A stretch of DNA of 64,000 bases, taken from Microbacterium hydrocarbonoxydans (lineage in GTDB: Bacteria > Actinomycetota > Actinomycetes > Actinomycetales > Microbacteriaceae). The DNA lies in contig NZ_LR882982.1 in NCBI RefSeq assembly GCF_904831005.1, positions 2,046,001 to 2,110,000 of the forward strand. The letters run 5' to 3'. Under the pieces are notes generated by a model. That model had not been told where the DNA came from, did not search any database, and saw only the letters and a program-made list of their open reading frames with translations. Made by a program: the position numbers and the translations under genes. Positions 24,706-33,268 of the stretch are shown in pieces. Within the stretch, counting starts at the first letter, position 1; each line of letters opens with the position of its first letter.

Positions 24706-25140
24706 TCAGCGCGCGAAGTTACCGCGGTAGTACTCGTACACCCATCCCACGATCGCGACCACGAAGATCGCGAGTCCGATCGGGAGCAGGAAGTGACCGA
24801 CGGCCAGTCCCACCACGAACACCGCAGCCGAGCCGGCGAGGACGATCGGCCACCACGACCACGGGCTGAACTCGCCCAGCTCGGGGTCGCCGTCGTCGAT
24901 GTCGCTGGTGAGGATGTCCTCAGGCAGCTCGCCGTTCTGGGCCTTGTGGGTGCGGTCGAGGTAGAACGCGATCATCGCGCCCATGAACGCTGCGAAGAAC
25001 AGCGCCACGGTTCCGACCCACTCGATCCGCTCGGCGAAGAAGTCCGACGGCGTGGCCAGGATGTGCCACCCGGTGTACACGACACCGACCAGAGCGAAGA
25101 AGGCGGTCAGGACCCACCAGAGAATGACGTTGTCGCGCAT
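24706..25140 (-). CDS. ctaF: Cytochrome c oxidase subunit 4 (actinobacterial)
   Basis: CtaF is the small actinobacterial subunit IV of the aa3 oxidase. The 144 residues have four predicted membrane helices in two pairs, separated by a charged loop (about 65-90) with ELPEDILTSDIDDGDPELGEFSPWSWWP, whose last part is the family hallmark. It starts three bases after the ctaD stop codon, the standard order ctaC-ctaD-ctaF. It has no heme or metal ligands of its own. Confidence 0.93.
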   Translation of the reverse strand: MRDNVILWWVLTAFFALVGVVYTGWHILATPSDFFAERIEWVGTVALFFAAFMGAMIAFYLDRTHKAQNGELPEDILTSDIDDGDPELGEFSPWSWWPIVLAGSAAVFVVGLAVGHFLLPIGLAIFVVAIVGWVYEYYRGNFAR

Positions 25141-25143
25141 GGC

Positions 25144-26877
25144 TCAGTGGCCCTCTCGCTCGCCGGGTGCGGTGGTGGTGAACTCCGCCGCTTCGGGGTG
25201 GTTCAGGTCGAATGCAGGACGCTCACTGCGGATCCTCGGAATCGACGTGAAGTTGTGGCGCGGCGGCGGGCAGGACGTCGCCCACTCGAGCGATGCGCCG
25301 TAGCCCCACGGGTCGTTGACGGTGACCTTCGGCGCCTTGCGAGATGTGATCCACACGTTCAGGAAGAACGGCAGCATCGAGGCACCGAGGATGATCGCAC
25401 CGATCGTCGAGACCTGGTTGCCCCAGGTCCAGCCGTCAGCCGCGGAGTAGTCCGCGTAGCGACGCACCATGCCGTCGACACCCAGCCAGTGCTGGATGAG
25501 GAAGGTCATGTGGAAGCCGATGAACAGCATCCAGAAGTGCACGTATCCGAGACGCTCGTTGAGCATGCGCCCGGTCCACTTCGGCCACCAGAAGTAGAAG
25601 CCTGCGAACATCGCGAACACGACGGTTCCGAAGACCACGTAGTGGAAGTGCGCGACGACGAAGTACGAGTCGGACAGGGCGAAGTCGAGCGGCGGTGCGG
25701 CCAGGATGACTCCCGTGAGACCACCGAACACGAACGACACGAGGAAGCCGAGAGCGAAGACCATCGGGGTCTCGAAGGTCACAGACCCCCGCCAGAGGGT
25801 GCCGATCCAGTTGAAGATTTTCACGCCGGTCGGCACCGCGATCAGCATGGTCATCAAGGCGAAGAACGGCAGCAGCACCGACCCGGTGACGTACATGTGG
25901 TGAGCCCACACGGCGACGGAGAGAGCGGCGATCGCGATCGTCGCATAGACCAGGGTCTTGTATCCGAAGATCGGCTTGCGGCTGAAGACCGGGAAGATCT
26001 CGGAGACGATGCCGAAGAAGGGCAGCGCGATGATGTAGACCTCAGGGTGTCCGAAGAACCAGAAGAGGTGCTGCCAGAGAAGCACTCCACCGTTGGCCGG
26101 GTCGTAGATGTGCGCCCCGAGGACACGGTCTGCGCCGGCTGCGAAGATCGCGGCCGCGAGAACCGGGAACGCCATGAGGATCAGGAGGCTCGTGATCAGC
26201 GTGTTCCAGGTGAAGATCGGCATGCGCCACATCGTCATGCCGGGAGCGCGCATCGTGATGATCGTCGTGATGAAGTTCACCGCGCCGAGAATCGTTCCGA
26301 AGCCCGAGATGCCGAGACCCAGCATCCAGAGGTTTCCTCCGGCGCCCGGCGAGAACGACGCGCTGGCCAGCGGCTGATACGCGAACCATCCGAACGACGC
26401 AGCGCCCTGAGGGGTGAGGAATCCGGCGACGGCGATGGTCGAGCCGAAGAGGAAGAGCCAGAAGGCGAACGCATTCAGACGCGGGAACGCCACGTCGGGA
26501 GCGCCGATCTGCAGGGGAAGGATCGCGTTCGCGAAACCTGCGAACAGCGGCGTCGCGAACATCAGCAGCATGATCGTGCCGTGCATCGTGAACAGCTGGT
26601 TGTACTGCTCCTTGGTGGGGATGATCTGCATCCCGGGAGCGAACAGCTCCGCACGGATGACCAGAGCCATCACGCCGCCGAGGAGGAAGAACAGCACCGA
26701 GGCGATCAGATACATGTATCCGATCGTCTTGTGGTCGGTGGAGGTGATCCACTTGACGACGATGTTGCCCTTCTGCTCCACACGCGACGAGCTCATGAGA
26801 GCCGCCTGGCGTGCGGGAAGTGCGGACGGACGGGAGCGGGGCGCCTCGTCGGTGCGGGGTGCTTCAGTCGTCGACAT
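25144..26877 (-). CDS. ctaD: Cytochrome c oxidase subunit I
   Basis: The catalytic subunit of the aa3 oxidase, holding heme a and the heme a3-CuB centre. The 577 residues carry twelve membrane helices. Ligands are visible as the histidine in [13 protein letters not shown] (heme a), [13 protein letters not shown] (CuB His with the cross-linked Tyr and proton-channel Glu), HHMY (CuB pair), and [13 protein letters not shown] (heme a3 and heme a). The N-terminal 40 residues are polar. It lies three bases downstream of ctaC and three upstream of ctaF, one operon. Confidence 0.98.
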   Translation of the reverse strand: MSTTEAPRTDEAPRSRPSALPARQAALMSSSRVEQKGNIVVKWITSTDHKTIGYMYLIASVLFFLLGGVMALVIRAELFAPGMQIIPTKEQYNQLFTMHGTIMLLMFATPLFAGFANAILPLQIGAPDVAFPRLNAFAFWLFLFGSTIAVAGFLTPQGAASFGWFAYQPLASASFSPGAGGNLWMLGLGISGFGTILGAVNFITTIITMRAPGMTMWRMPIFTWNTLITSLLILMAFPVLAAAIFAAGADRVLGAHIYDPANGGVLLWQHLFWFFGHPEVYIIALPFFGIVSEIFPVFSRKPIFGYKTLVYATIAIAALSVAVWAHHMYVTGSVLLPFFALMTMLIAVPTGVKIFNWIGTLWRGSVTFETPMVFALGFLVSFVFGGLTGVILAAPPLDFALSDSYFVVAHFHYVVFGTVVFAMFAGFYFWWPKWTGRMLNERLGYVHFWMLFIGFHMTFLIQHWLGVDGMVRRYADYSAADGWTWGNQVSTIGAIILGASMLPFFLNVWITSRKAPKVTVNDPWGYGASLEWATSCPPPRHNFTSIPRIRSERPAFDLNHPEAAEFTTTAPGEREGH

Positions 26878-26880
26878 GGC

Positions 26881-27783
26881 TTACTCCTCTCCTTCTTCGG
26901 AGTCGTTCTTCGCGGTGGTTCCCGGGTAGTTCCCCAGACGGTCGTACGCGTCGGTGATGTCGCCGGTGTTCCCGGCCTGCTCGAGCGACTCGAGATAGGC
27001 GTCGTACTCGTCCTGCTCGACGACCTTCACGTTGAAGAGCATCATCGAGTGGTACTCACCGCAGAGCTCGGCGCACTTTCCGGCGTACTCGCCGACTCGG
27101 GTGGGGATGAACGACCAGGAGTTGTCCTTCCCGATGTACATGTCCTTCTTGTACAGGAAGTCGATGATCCAGAAGGAGTGGATGACGTCACGCGACTGCA
27201 GGTCGATCGTGACCTTCTGGTCGACGGGAAGCACCAGCGTCGGCAGCTGGTCCTGGTCGATGTTGCCGTCGGCATCGGGCTGGGCCTGGATGCCCATCGT
27301 CCACACGGCGTCGGAGTTGTCGTCCTCTTCGCCGTCGTACTGGAAGTCCCACGCCCACTGCTTCGCGATGGCCGTGATCTCGACGTCGGGGTCGTCCCAC
27401 TTCGCCTCGATCGCGCTCTGGTCCCGCGCCGTGAAGAAGAACATCCCGAGCACGAGGATCAGTGGCACGATCGTGTAAAAGATCTCGATCGGCATGTTGT
27501 ACCGCATCTGCACCGGCAGACCGGTCTGGCCCTTGCGGCGTCGGTACGCGATCGCGGCCCAGGCCATCAGACCCCAGGTGATGACGCCCACTGCGAGGAG
27601 GACGATCCAGGAGTTCACCCAGAGCGACGCGACGCGGTCGGTCTGGTTTGTGGCGGCGGTACCGTCCTCTACGAACCCCGGGAGGTAGCCATGGAGCTCA
27701 GTGGGAGTACATCCCGCCAGGGCCACGGCTGCCGCGACTCCCACGGGGAGTGCGGCCCAACGAAGGCGGCGTTTCGAGGGCAC
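26881..27783 (-). CDS. ctaC: Cytochrome c oxidase subunit II (CuA lipoprotein)
   Basis: CtaC receives electrons from QcrC at its binuclear CuA centre. The 300-residue protein starts with a lipoprotein signal peptide ending in ALAGC (Cys25), has two membrane helices (about 62-85 and 105-128) and an external cupredoxin domain with CAELCGEYHSMM (Cys237, Cys241, His245, Met248). A charged insertion (GEEDDNSDAVW...) is typical of actinobacterial CtaC, where it helps contact QcrC. The GTG at 27783 has AAAGGTG upstream. A motif resembling that of ctaE lies 34-52 bases before the start. Confidence 0.96.
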   Translation of the reverse strand: MPSKRRLRWAALPVGVAAAVALAGCTPTELHGYLPGFVEDGTAATNQTDRVASLWVNSWIVLLAVGVITWGLMAWAAIAYRRRKGQTGLPVQMRYNMPIEIFYTIVPLILVLGMFFFTARDQSAIEAKWDDPDVEITAIAKQWAWDFQYDGEEDDNSDAVWTMGIQAQPDADGNIDQDQLPTLVLPVDQKVTIDLQSRDVIHSFWIIDFLYKKDMYIGKDNSWSFIPTRVGEYAGKCAELCGEYHSMMLFNVKVVEQDEYDAYLESLEQAGNTGDITDAYDRLGNYPGTTAKNDSEEGEE

Positions 27784-27816
27784 GATGCACCTTTCAGATT
27801 GCGGACAGGGCACACC

Positions 27817-27835
27817 CAAGTCTAGGGCAACCTCA
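27817..27835 (-). promoter_or_regulatory. Iron-box-like motif upstream of ctaC
   Basis: On the minus strand this reads TGAGGTTGCCCTAGACTTG. It shares GGTTGCC and TA with the ctaE motif and matches about 12 of 19 positions of the iron box I recall. Confidence 0.3.
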
Positions 27836-27847
27836 CACCTGATTCAT

Positions 27848-27866
27848 GCCAACCACGCAGGTTGGC
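27848..27866 (-). terminator. Hairpin after erpA
   Basis: GCCAACC and GGTTGGC form a perfect seven-base stem with loop ACGCA, 13 bases past the erpA stop codon. There is no T-run, so it might act as a weak terminator or as an element of the ctaC control region. Confidence 0.4.
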
Positions 27867-27879
27867 GGGGTCGAACGGA

Positions 27880-28245
27880 TCAGTGGAAGCTGTCTCCGCA
27901 GGCGCAGCTGCCCGCGGCATTGGGGTTGTCGATCGTGAAGCCCTGCTCCGAGATCGTGTCCTTGAAGTCGATGGATGCGCCGTCGAGATACGGCACACTC
28001 ATGTTGTCGATGATGACCTCGACACCGTCGAAGTCGACGGTCTCGTCGCCCTCGAGGAAACGCTCGTCGAAGTAGAGCTGGTAGATGAGGCCGGAGCATC
28101 CTCCGGGCTGGACGGCGACACGCAGACGAAGGTCGTCGCGTCCCTCCTGCTCGAGAAGATTCTTGACCTTGATGGCTGCGGCGTCGGTCAGCTTCACGCC
28201 GTGCGCCTGAGTGGTCTCTGCGGAAGTCAGTGTGGTGTCGCTCAT
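27880..28245 (-). CDS. erpA: Iron-sulfur cluster insertion protein (ErpA/HesB type)
   Basis: An A-type carrier of 121 residues that delivers Fe-S clusters to apoproteins. The three cluster cysteines appear as one in QPGGCSGLIY and two in SCACGDSF near the C-terminus, exactly the family pattern. AAGGAG lies five bases before the ATG, and a TAAAAT hexamer further upstream is a good -10. It sits directly upstream of ctaC on the same strand, with an intervening hairpin; a HesB gene near ctaC is also found in mycobacteria as I recall. Clients could include the Rieske protein of the neighbouring operon. Confidence 0.93.
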   Translation of the reverse strand: MSDTTLTSAETTQAHGVKLTDAAAIKVKNLLEQEGRDDLRLRVAVQPGGCSGLIYQLYFDERFLEGDETVDFDGVEVIIDNMSVPYLDGASIDFKDTISEQGFTIDNPNAAGSCACGDSFH

Positions 28246-28288
28246 GTCGCTCCTTGTGACGGGCCGCGCTCGCACGGCTGGTATCTCG

Positions 28289-28294
28289 ATTTTA
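28289..28294 (-). promoter_or_regulatory. Candidate -10 element of erpA
   Basis: TAAAAT on the minus strand, 43 bases before the ATG, would give a leader of about 37 bases holding the AAGGAG ribosome site. Confidence 0.4.
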
Positions 28295-28316
28295 CCCTCA
28301 GGCTCGCGGATACGGC

Positions 28317-29738
28317 TCAGATCGTGATGTCGTTCATGCGCGAGAGCAGCAGCGCTTCGGTCGCGACGGCGTGGCGGAACGTGTCGAGGTGCAGTGACTC
28401 GTTGGGGCTGTGTGCTCGCGAGTGCGGGTCCTCGACACCTGTCACCAGGATCTGCGCCTCGGGGAACTCGCGCACCAGGTCGGCGATGAACGGGATCGAT
28501 CCGCCCACCCCGAGGTCGACGGGCGGCACGCCGTAGCCATCCCTCATGGCGTCGCGGGTGAGCCCCACGGCCCAGCCGCTGGTGTCCACCAGGAACCCGT
28601 TGCCGAGGTCCACGTCGGAGAATGTGAGCTCGGCGCCGAACGGTGCGTGCGCACGCAGGTGCGCTTCGAGTGCGGAGTAAGCCTCTTCTCCGGTCTGCCC
28701 GGGCGCGACGCGGGCGCTGATGACGACCGTGACCTCCGGCAGCAACGTGTTCGACGCCGCCGCGACACTCGTCGCGTCGATCCCGATGACGGTCACCGAC
28801 GGCTTGTTCCAGATCCGGCTGAGGATGCTGCCGCCACCGATCGGCGAGGTGCCGGGCAGAAGCCCTGCCTCGTCCCGCAGCGTCTCCTCGCTGTACTCGG
28901 GCGTCGGCGCGTCGCGCTCCGTCAACCCGTCGACCGCGACGGAGCCGTCATCGTTCCAGAGCGTGGCGAGCATCCTGACGGTGGCCATCATCGCGTCGGG
29001 CACTGCTCCCCCGAACATCCCGGAATGGGACGCGTGGTCGAGCGTCCGCACTCGAACGGTGAATCGCGCGTTGCCGCGGAGCGAGACGGTGAGCCCCGGG
29101 GTGACCGAGTCCCAGTTGCCGGAGTCCGCGACGACGATCGCGTCCGCGCGCAGAGCATCCTTGTTGTCGGCGAGGAACTGCGCGAACGATCTCGAGCCGT
29201 ACTCCTCCTCGCCCTCGATGAACATCGCGATACCGAGCTCGAGCTCATCGCCGAGCACCTCTGCCACGGCCCGGATCGAGGCGATGTGCGCCATGATGCC
29301 CGCCTTGTCGTCGGCCGCGCCGCGGCCGTACAGCCGCCCCTCGCGGACGGTCGGCTCGAACGGCGGCGTCTCCCACAGGGCGTCGTCTCCAGGGGGCTGC
29401 ACGTCGTGGTGCGCGTACAGGAGGATGGTCGGCTTGCCGTTGCGCGCCGCGCGAGTGGCCAGCACAGCGGGTTGCCCGACATCGTCGGTTCCCGGGATGG
29501 CGGCGCGCAGGACCCTCACCTCGTCGAACACGCCGGTGTCCCGCGCCAGCGCTGCGACGGCCTCTGAGCTGCGTTCGAGCTGTGTCTGATCGAACGCCGG
29601 CCACGCCATGCCGGGAATGCGCACGAGGTGCCCCAGGTCGCTCAGCGCAGCCGGGAAGCCGGTGGCCGCCGCTTCGAGCACGGCGGGCTCGCGATCACTG
29701 GAGAGATTCTGGGCACCGGGCTGAGCAGGAGAAGTCAT
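28317..29738 (-). CDS. M20-family dipeptidase / metallopeptidase
   Basis: A 473-residue zinc peptidase of the M20/M28 group (ArgE, DapE, CPG2, dipeptidase). Metal-site motifs are YAHHDVQPPGD (His and Asp), GAADDKAG (bridging Asp), FIEGEEEYGS (the general base and a ligand), a further Asp in VVADSGN and a His near the C-terminus (VEDPHSRAHSPNE). The dimerisation domain lies between about residues 215 and 340. Non-specific dipeptidase is more likely than a biosynthetic DapE. The ATG at 29738 is supported by TAAGAT seven bases upstream; a GTG ten codons earlier is the alternative. The divergent DUF3043 gene starts 48 bases away. Confidence 0.9.
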   Translation of the reverse strand: MTSPAQPGAQNLSSDREPAVLEAAATGFPAALSDLGHLVRIPGMAWPAFDQTQLERSSEAVAALARDTGVFDEVRVLRAAIPGTDDVGQPAVLATRAARNGKPTILLYAHHDVQPPGDDALWETPPFEPTVREGRLYGRGAADDKAGIMAHIASIRAVAEVLGDELELGIAMFIEGEEEYGSRSFAQFLADNKDALRADAIVVADSGNWDSVTPGLTVSLRGNARFTVRVRTLDHASHSGMFGGAVPDAMMATVRMLATLWNDDGSVAVDGLTERDAPTPEYSEETLRDEAGLLPGTSPIGGGSILSRIWNKPSVTVIGIDATSVAAASNTLLPEVTVVISARVAPGQTGEEAYSALEAHLRAHAPFGAELTFSDVDLGNGFLVDTSGWAVGLTRDAMRDGYGVPPVDLGVGGSIPFIADLVREFPEAQILVTGVEDPHSRAHSPNESLHLDTFRHAVATEALLLSRMNDITI

Positions 29739-29745
29739 GCGAGTA

Positions 29746-29751
29746 ATCTTA
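29746..29751 (-). promoter_or_regulatory. Candidate -10 element of the M20 peptidase gene
   Basis: TAAGAT, seven bases before the ATG; no Shine-Dalgarno is present, so a leaderless mRNA is likely. Confidence 0.45.
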
Positions 29752-29785
29752 AGGTGATCCACCTTCACCCGAACCGAGGAATCTC

Positions 29786-30373
29786 GTGGCCACTATCCCC
29801 TCCACTCCTTCGACGAACGACGACGCCCCCGAAACGCCCGCCGCGGGCAAGGGGCGCGCGACGCCGACCCGCGCGGAGCAGGAGGCGGCGCGCCGCCGCC
29901 CTCTGGTGGCGAACACCAAAGAGGCCAAGGCGGCCGCACGCGCCGAGCTCAACGAGCGCCGCAACCGCGCCCAGGCCGGACTCGCAGCGGGCGAGGAGAA
30001 GTACCTTCCGCCGCGCGACAAGGGCCCGCAGCGCCGGTGGGTGCGTGACTATGTGGACGCTTCGTGGCAGCCCGCCGAGTTCGTGATGGGCGTCATGGTT
30101 CTCGTGATCCTCGTCTCGCTGCTGCCGCCGAGCCTCGCCATCGCGGGGTTCGCGATCGCCGGCTGGGCCTACCTCGTGATGATGGCGTACCTGATCCTCG
30201 CGATCGGCGGCATGATCCTTCTCGGCATACGGGTCAAGCGCAAGGTCGCCGCGAGGTTCGGCCAGGAGCGGATGGAGCGCGGTCTCGGCTGGTACGCGGC
30301 GATGCGTTCACTCCAGATGCGATTCATGCGCCTGCCCAAGCCTCAGGTCAAGCGCGGTCAGTACCCGGACTGA
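29786..30373 (+). CDS. DUF3043 family membrane protein
   Basis: A 195-residue actinobacterial protein of unknown function. The first half is highly charged and rich in Ala/Arg/Glu (RAEQEAARRRPLVANTKEAKAAARAELNERRNRAQAGLAAGE), probably helical and cytoplasmic. Then comes DKGPQRRWVRDYVDASWQPAEF, the family signature, two membrane helices (about 100-120 and 127-150), and a basic C-terminal tail with RMERGLGWYAAMRSLQMRFMRLPKPQVKRG. The GTG start has GAGGA six bases upstream. A strong terminator follows, so it is monocistronic. Confidence 0.85.
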   Translation: MATIPSTPSTNDDAPETPAAGKGRATPTRAEQEAARRRPLVANTKEAKAAARAELNERRNRAQAGLAAGEEKYLPPRDKGPQRRWVRDYVDASWQPAEFVMGVMVLVILVSLLPPSLAIAGFAIAGWAYLVMMAYLILAIGGMILLGIRVKRKVAARFGQERMERGLGWYAAMRSLQMRFMRLPKPQVKRGQYPD

Positions 30374-30390
30374 TCTGCCGCTCGACGAGA

Positions 30391-30428
30391 AAGGCGTCTG
30401 ATGCTCCACGGAGCATCGGACGCCTTTT
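30391..30428 (+). terminator. Rho-independent terminator after the DUF3043 gene
   Basis: A 16-base stem (arms 30391-30406 and 30411-30426, one G-T pair) with loop CACG. The 3' arm ends in TT and runs on as TTTTCT, the best T-run in the window. It also faces the pyrD stop codon on the other strand. Confidence 0.85.
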
Positions 30429-30447
30429 CTCTGCGCAGCGTACGCGG

Positions 30448-31470
30448 TCAGCGACGGACGAGCCCGCGGTTGATCTCACGCCCCCAGAAAGGGCCGCGGT
30501 AGAGGAACGCCGTGTAGCCCTGAACGAGCGTCGCTCCCGCATCCAGTCGCTCCTGGACATCGGATGGGGTCTCCACTCCCCCGACGGCGATCACGCAGAA
30601 GTGTGCGGGCACCGCGCCGCGGACGACGCGGAGGACCTCGAGTGAGCGCCGCTTCAACGGAGCCCCCGAGAGCCCGCCCGCACCGGCGGCCTCGACGGCC
30701 GACGGCTCGGTGATGAGTCCCTCACGGCTCAGGGTCGTGTTGTGCGCGATGATTCCTGCGAGTCCTTCGGCGACGGCGAGCTCCGCGATCGCGACGATCT
30801 CCTCGTCGGAGAGATCGGGGGCGATCTTGACCAGGAGCGGGGTGTCACCCGAGGCCTGCTTCACAGCTCTCAGGAGCGGCGCCAGCGTCTCCACGGCTTG
30901 CAGTCCGCGGAGACCAGGTGTGTTCGGCGACGAGACATTGACCGCCAGATAGTCGGCCAGCGGTGCGAGGGCTGTGGCCGAGGCGACGTAGTCGGCGGTC
31001 GCGTCCTCGACGTCGACGACGCGGCTCTTGCCGATGTTCACCCCGATGACCGTATTGGGAGCGCCACGCCGGAGCTTCGCGAGACGACGGGCTGCGGCGT
31101 GTGCGCCGCGGTTGTTGAACCCCATCCGGTTGATCACCGCGCGATCGGCGACCAGGCGGAAGAGGCGGGGGCGGGGGTTGCCCTCCTGCGGGATCGCGGT
31201 GAGCGTCCCGACCTCGACGTGACCGAAGCCGAGAGCAGCGAGGCCGCGAACACCGACGGCGTTCTTGTCGAAGCCGGCGGCCACGCCGAAGGGCGACGGA
31301 AAGGTGAGTCCGAGCGCGTCGACGCGCAACGACGGATCCGGCTTCGTGAGCGCACGCGTCGCCCACGAGAACGGCGGTACCCCGAGGACACGGATCACCG
31401 CCATGCCGGCGTGGTGGGCGAACTCGGGGTCGAAGCGCGAGAGGACAGCGCGGAAGAGCAGCGGATACAT
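30448..31470 (-). CDS. pyrD: Dihydroorotate dehydrogenase, quinone-dependent (class 2)
   Basis: PyrD oxidises dihydroorotate to orotate with quinone as acceptor, the fourth step of pyrimidine synthesis, bound to the membrane. The 340 residues include the class 2 N-terminal helical extension (MYPLLFRAVLSRFDPEFAHHAGM), FGVAAGFDKNA, NRMGFNNRGA and NVSSPNTPGLR, in which serine is the catalytic base expected of class 2. FMN-binding GGLSGAPLKRRS and VGGVET close it. The start is ATG; TAATCT lies seven bases upstream and overlaps the TAA stop of nrdR. Confidence 0.96.
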   Translation of the reverse strand: MYPLLFRAVLSRFDPEFAHHAGMAVIRVLGVPPFSWATRALTKPDPSLRVDALGLTFPSPFGVAAGFDKNAVGVRGLAALGFGHVEVGTLTAIPQEGNPRPRLFRLVADRAVINRMGFNNRGAHAAARRLAKLRRGAPNTVIGVNIGKSRVVDVEDATADYVASATALAPLADYLAVNVSSPNTPGLRGLQAVETLAPLLRAVKQASGDTPLLVKIAPDLSDEEIVAIAELAVAEGLAGIIAHNTTLSREGLITEPSAVEAAGAGGLSGAPLKRRSLEVLRVVRGAVPAHFCVIAVGGVETPSDVQERLDAGATLVQGYTAFLYRGPFWGREINRGLVRR

Positions 31471-31477
31471 CCCTGCC

Positions 31478-31483
31478 AGATTA
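31478..31483 (-). promoter_or_regulatory. Candidate -10 element of pyrD overlapping the nrdR stop codon
   Basis: TAATCT, seven bases before the pyrD ATG. Its first three bases are the nrdR stop codon TAA. Confidence 0.45.
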
Positions 31484-31951
31484 CCGCTCGACGGACTCCC
31501 GCTTCGCGTGATCGGCACGGAGGTCGGTGATCGCGCTCTCGAAGTCGTCCAAGGAGTCGAACGCCTGGTACACGCTCGCGAAGCGCAGGTAGGCGACCTC
31601 GTCGAGATCGCGCAGCGGGCCGAGGATCGCGAGACCGATCTCATTCGTGTCGAGCTGAGAGACGCCGGTCTGACGCACGGCCTCCTCGACGCGCTGTGCG
31701 AGGACAGCGAGGTCCGCCTCCGTGACAGGTCGCCCTTGGCACGCCTTCCGAACTCCTGAGATCACCTTCTCGCGGCTGAACGGCTCCATGACGCCGGAGC
31801 GCTTGATCACGCTGAGGCTGGCGGTCTCGGTCGTCGTGAATCGGCCGCCGCATTCCGGGCACTGGCGCCGTCTGCGGATCGAGAGTCCGTCGTCGCTGGT
31901 GCGGGAATCGATGACCCGGGAGTCAGAGTGACGGCAGAAGGGGCAGTGCAT
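31481..31951 (-). CDS. nrdR: Transcriptional repressor NrdR
   Basis: NrdR represses ribonucleotide reductase genes when dATP is abundant. The 156-residue protein has the N-terminal zinc ribbon [17 protein letters not shown]...[10 protein letters not shown] (two CxxC pairs) and the ATP-cone domain from about residue 46 ([24 protein letters not shown]). Its targets are not in the window and no NrdR-box pair is seen here. The ATG lies ten bases past the hisD stop; TAGGAT seven bases before it suggests an own leaderless promoter inside the hisD end. Confidence 0.97.
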   Translation of the reverse strand: MHCPFCRHSDSRVIDSRTSDDGLSIRRRRQCPECGGRFTTTETASLSVIKRSGVMEPFSREKVISGVRKACQGRPVTEADLAVLAQRVEEAVRQTGVSQLDTNEIGLAILGPLRDLDEVAYLRFASVYQAFDSLDDFESAITDLRADHAKRESVER

Positions 31952-31958
31952 CTGACCG

Positions 31959-31964
31959 ATCCTA
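31959..31964 (-). promoter_or_regulatory. Candidate -10 element of nrdR overlapping the hisD stop codon
   Basis: TAGGAT, seven bases before the nrdR ATG; its TAG is the hisD stop codon. Confidence 0.45.
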
Positions 31965-33266
31965 CGCGGTGAAGCGCGCCTCGATCGCCTCTCCGTGTGC
32001 AGGAAGCACCTCGGTGTTCGCGAGAGCGACCACACCGTCGCGGACGGCGGCCAGGGCTGCCCTGTCGTAGCGGATCACCTGCTGCGGCCGGAGGAACGTG
32101 TAGGCACCCAGGCCCGGGGCGTAGCGTGCCTGACCGCCCGTGGGCAGCACGTGGTTGCTTCCGGCCATGTAGTCGCCGAGACTCACCGGGGTGTGCTCTC
32201 CGACGAAGACCGCCCCCGCGCTCGTGAACGAGGCCGCAGCCTGTTCGGCGTCGGCGAGGTGCAGCTCGAGATGCTCCGGCGCGTAGGCATTGCTGAATGA
32301 GGTGGCAGACGCGCGGTCGTCGACGAGGACGATCGCCGACTGCGGTCCGTCGAGGGCTGCGGCCACGCGGGTCGCATGTCTCGTCGCGGATGCTTGATCG
32401 GCGACCTCCCGAGCCACCCGCTCCGCGAGCTGCACGGAATCGGTGACGAGCACCGCCGAGGCCTGCTCGTCGTGTTCCGCCTGGCTCACCAGATCCGCTG
32501 CGATCAGACGAGCATCGGCAGTCGCATCGGCGACCACGAGTATCTCGGTCGCACCCGCTTCGGAGTCCGTGCCGACGACGCCGGCTACCGCGCGCTTCGC
32601 AGAGGCGACGTAGTTGTTGCCCGGTCCGGAGACGACGTCGACCGGGTCGAGGCCGATGCTCGCGACACCGTGCGCGAATGCTCCGATCGCACCCGCACCG
32701 CCCATCGCGTACACCTCGGTGATCCCCAGCAGGGCGGCCGCGGCGAGGATCGTCGGGTGGACTCGACCATCCTGGTCTGCCTGCGGCGGCGAGGCGAGGG
32801 CGATCTCTCGCACTCCCGCGACCTGCGCGGGCACGACGTTCATCACGACACTCGACGGATACACGGCCTTGCCACCGGGGATGTAGACCCCGACCCTGTG
32901 CACAGGCTGCCAGCGCTGCGTGATGATCGCACCTTCGCCGATCTCGGTCACTCGAGGATCCGGCACCTGTGCGGCCGAGGCGAGCCGAACGCGACGGATC
33001 GCCTCTTCGAGCGCCGCACGGATCTCGGGCTGCAGCGCGTCGAGCGCATCGGTGATGTGCCCGGCGGGGACACGCAGCTCGTGATCGGTGACGCGATCGA
33101 AACGCTCGGCCTGCTCACGCAGGGCGATCGCTCCGCGCTGCTGCACGTCGTCGACGATGCGAGCGGCGGTGTCGAGCGCTTCGGCACGGGCCTGGGACGC
33201 CCGCGGCACGGCAGCGAGCATGTCAGCCGGCGAGAGCTCGCGCCCCCGCAGATCGATGGTTCGCAC
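31962..33266 (-). CDS. hisD: Histidinol dehydrogenase
   Basis: HisD performs the last two oxidations of histidine synthesis, histidinol to histidine, with NAD and zinc. The 434-residue enzyme contains the family signature region from [42 protein letters not shown], the zinc-binding E..H pair in [16 protein letters not shown], and the catalytic EH in [10 protein letters not shown]. No other his gene is adjacent. The GTG start is two bases after the stop of the large membrane protein gene, so the two are co-transcribed although functionally unrelated as far as can be seen. Confidence 0.97.
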   Translation of the reverse strand: MRTIDLRGRELSPADMLAAVPRASQARAEALDTAARIVDDVQQRGAIALREQAERFDRVTDHELRVPAGHITDALDALQPEIRAALEEAIRRVRLASAAQVPDPRVTEIGEGAIITQRWQPVHRVGVYIPGGKAVYPSSVVMNVVPAQVAGVREIALASPPQADQDGRVHPTILAAAALLGITEVYAMGGAGAIGAFAHGVASIGLDPVDVVSGPGNNYVASAKRAVAGVVGTDSEAGATEILVVADATADARLIAADLVSQAEHDEQASAVLVTDSVQLAERVAREVADQASATRHATRVAAALDGPQSAIVLVDDRASATSFSNAYAPEHLELHLADAEQAAASFTSAGAVFVGEHTPVSLGDYMAGSNHVLPTGGQARYAPGLGAYTFLRPQQVIRYDRAALAAVRDGVVALANTEVLPAHGEAIEARFTA

Positions 33267-33268
33267 AG

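Noticed and set aside
24793..27825. Open reading frame of 1010 codons on the plus strand antisense to ctaF-ctaD-ctaC
   Set aside because: Its protein is a low-complexity Arg/Asp/Glu/His mixture typical of antisense frames in GC-rich DNA, and the opposite strand encodes three clearly conserved oxidase subunits.
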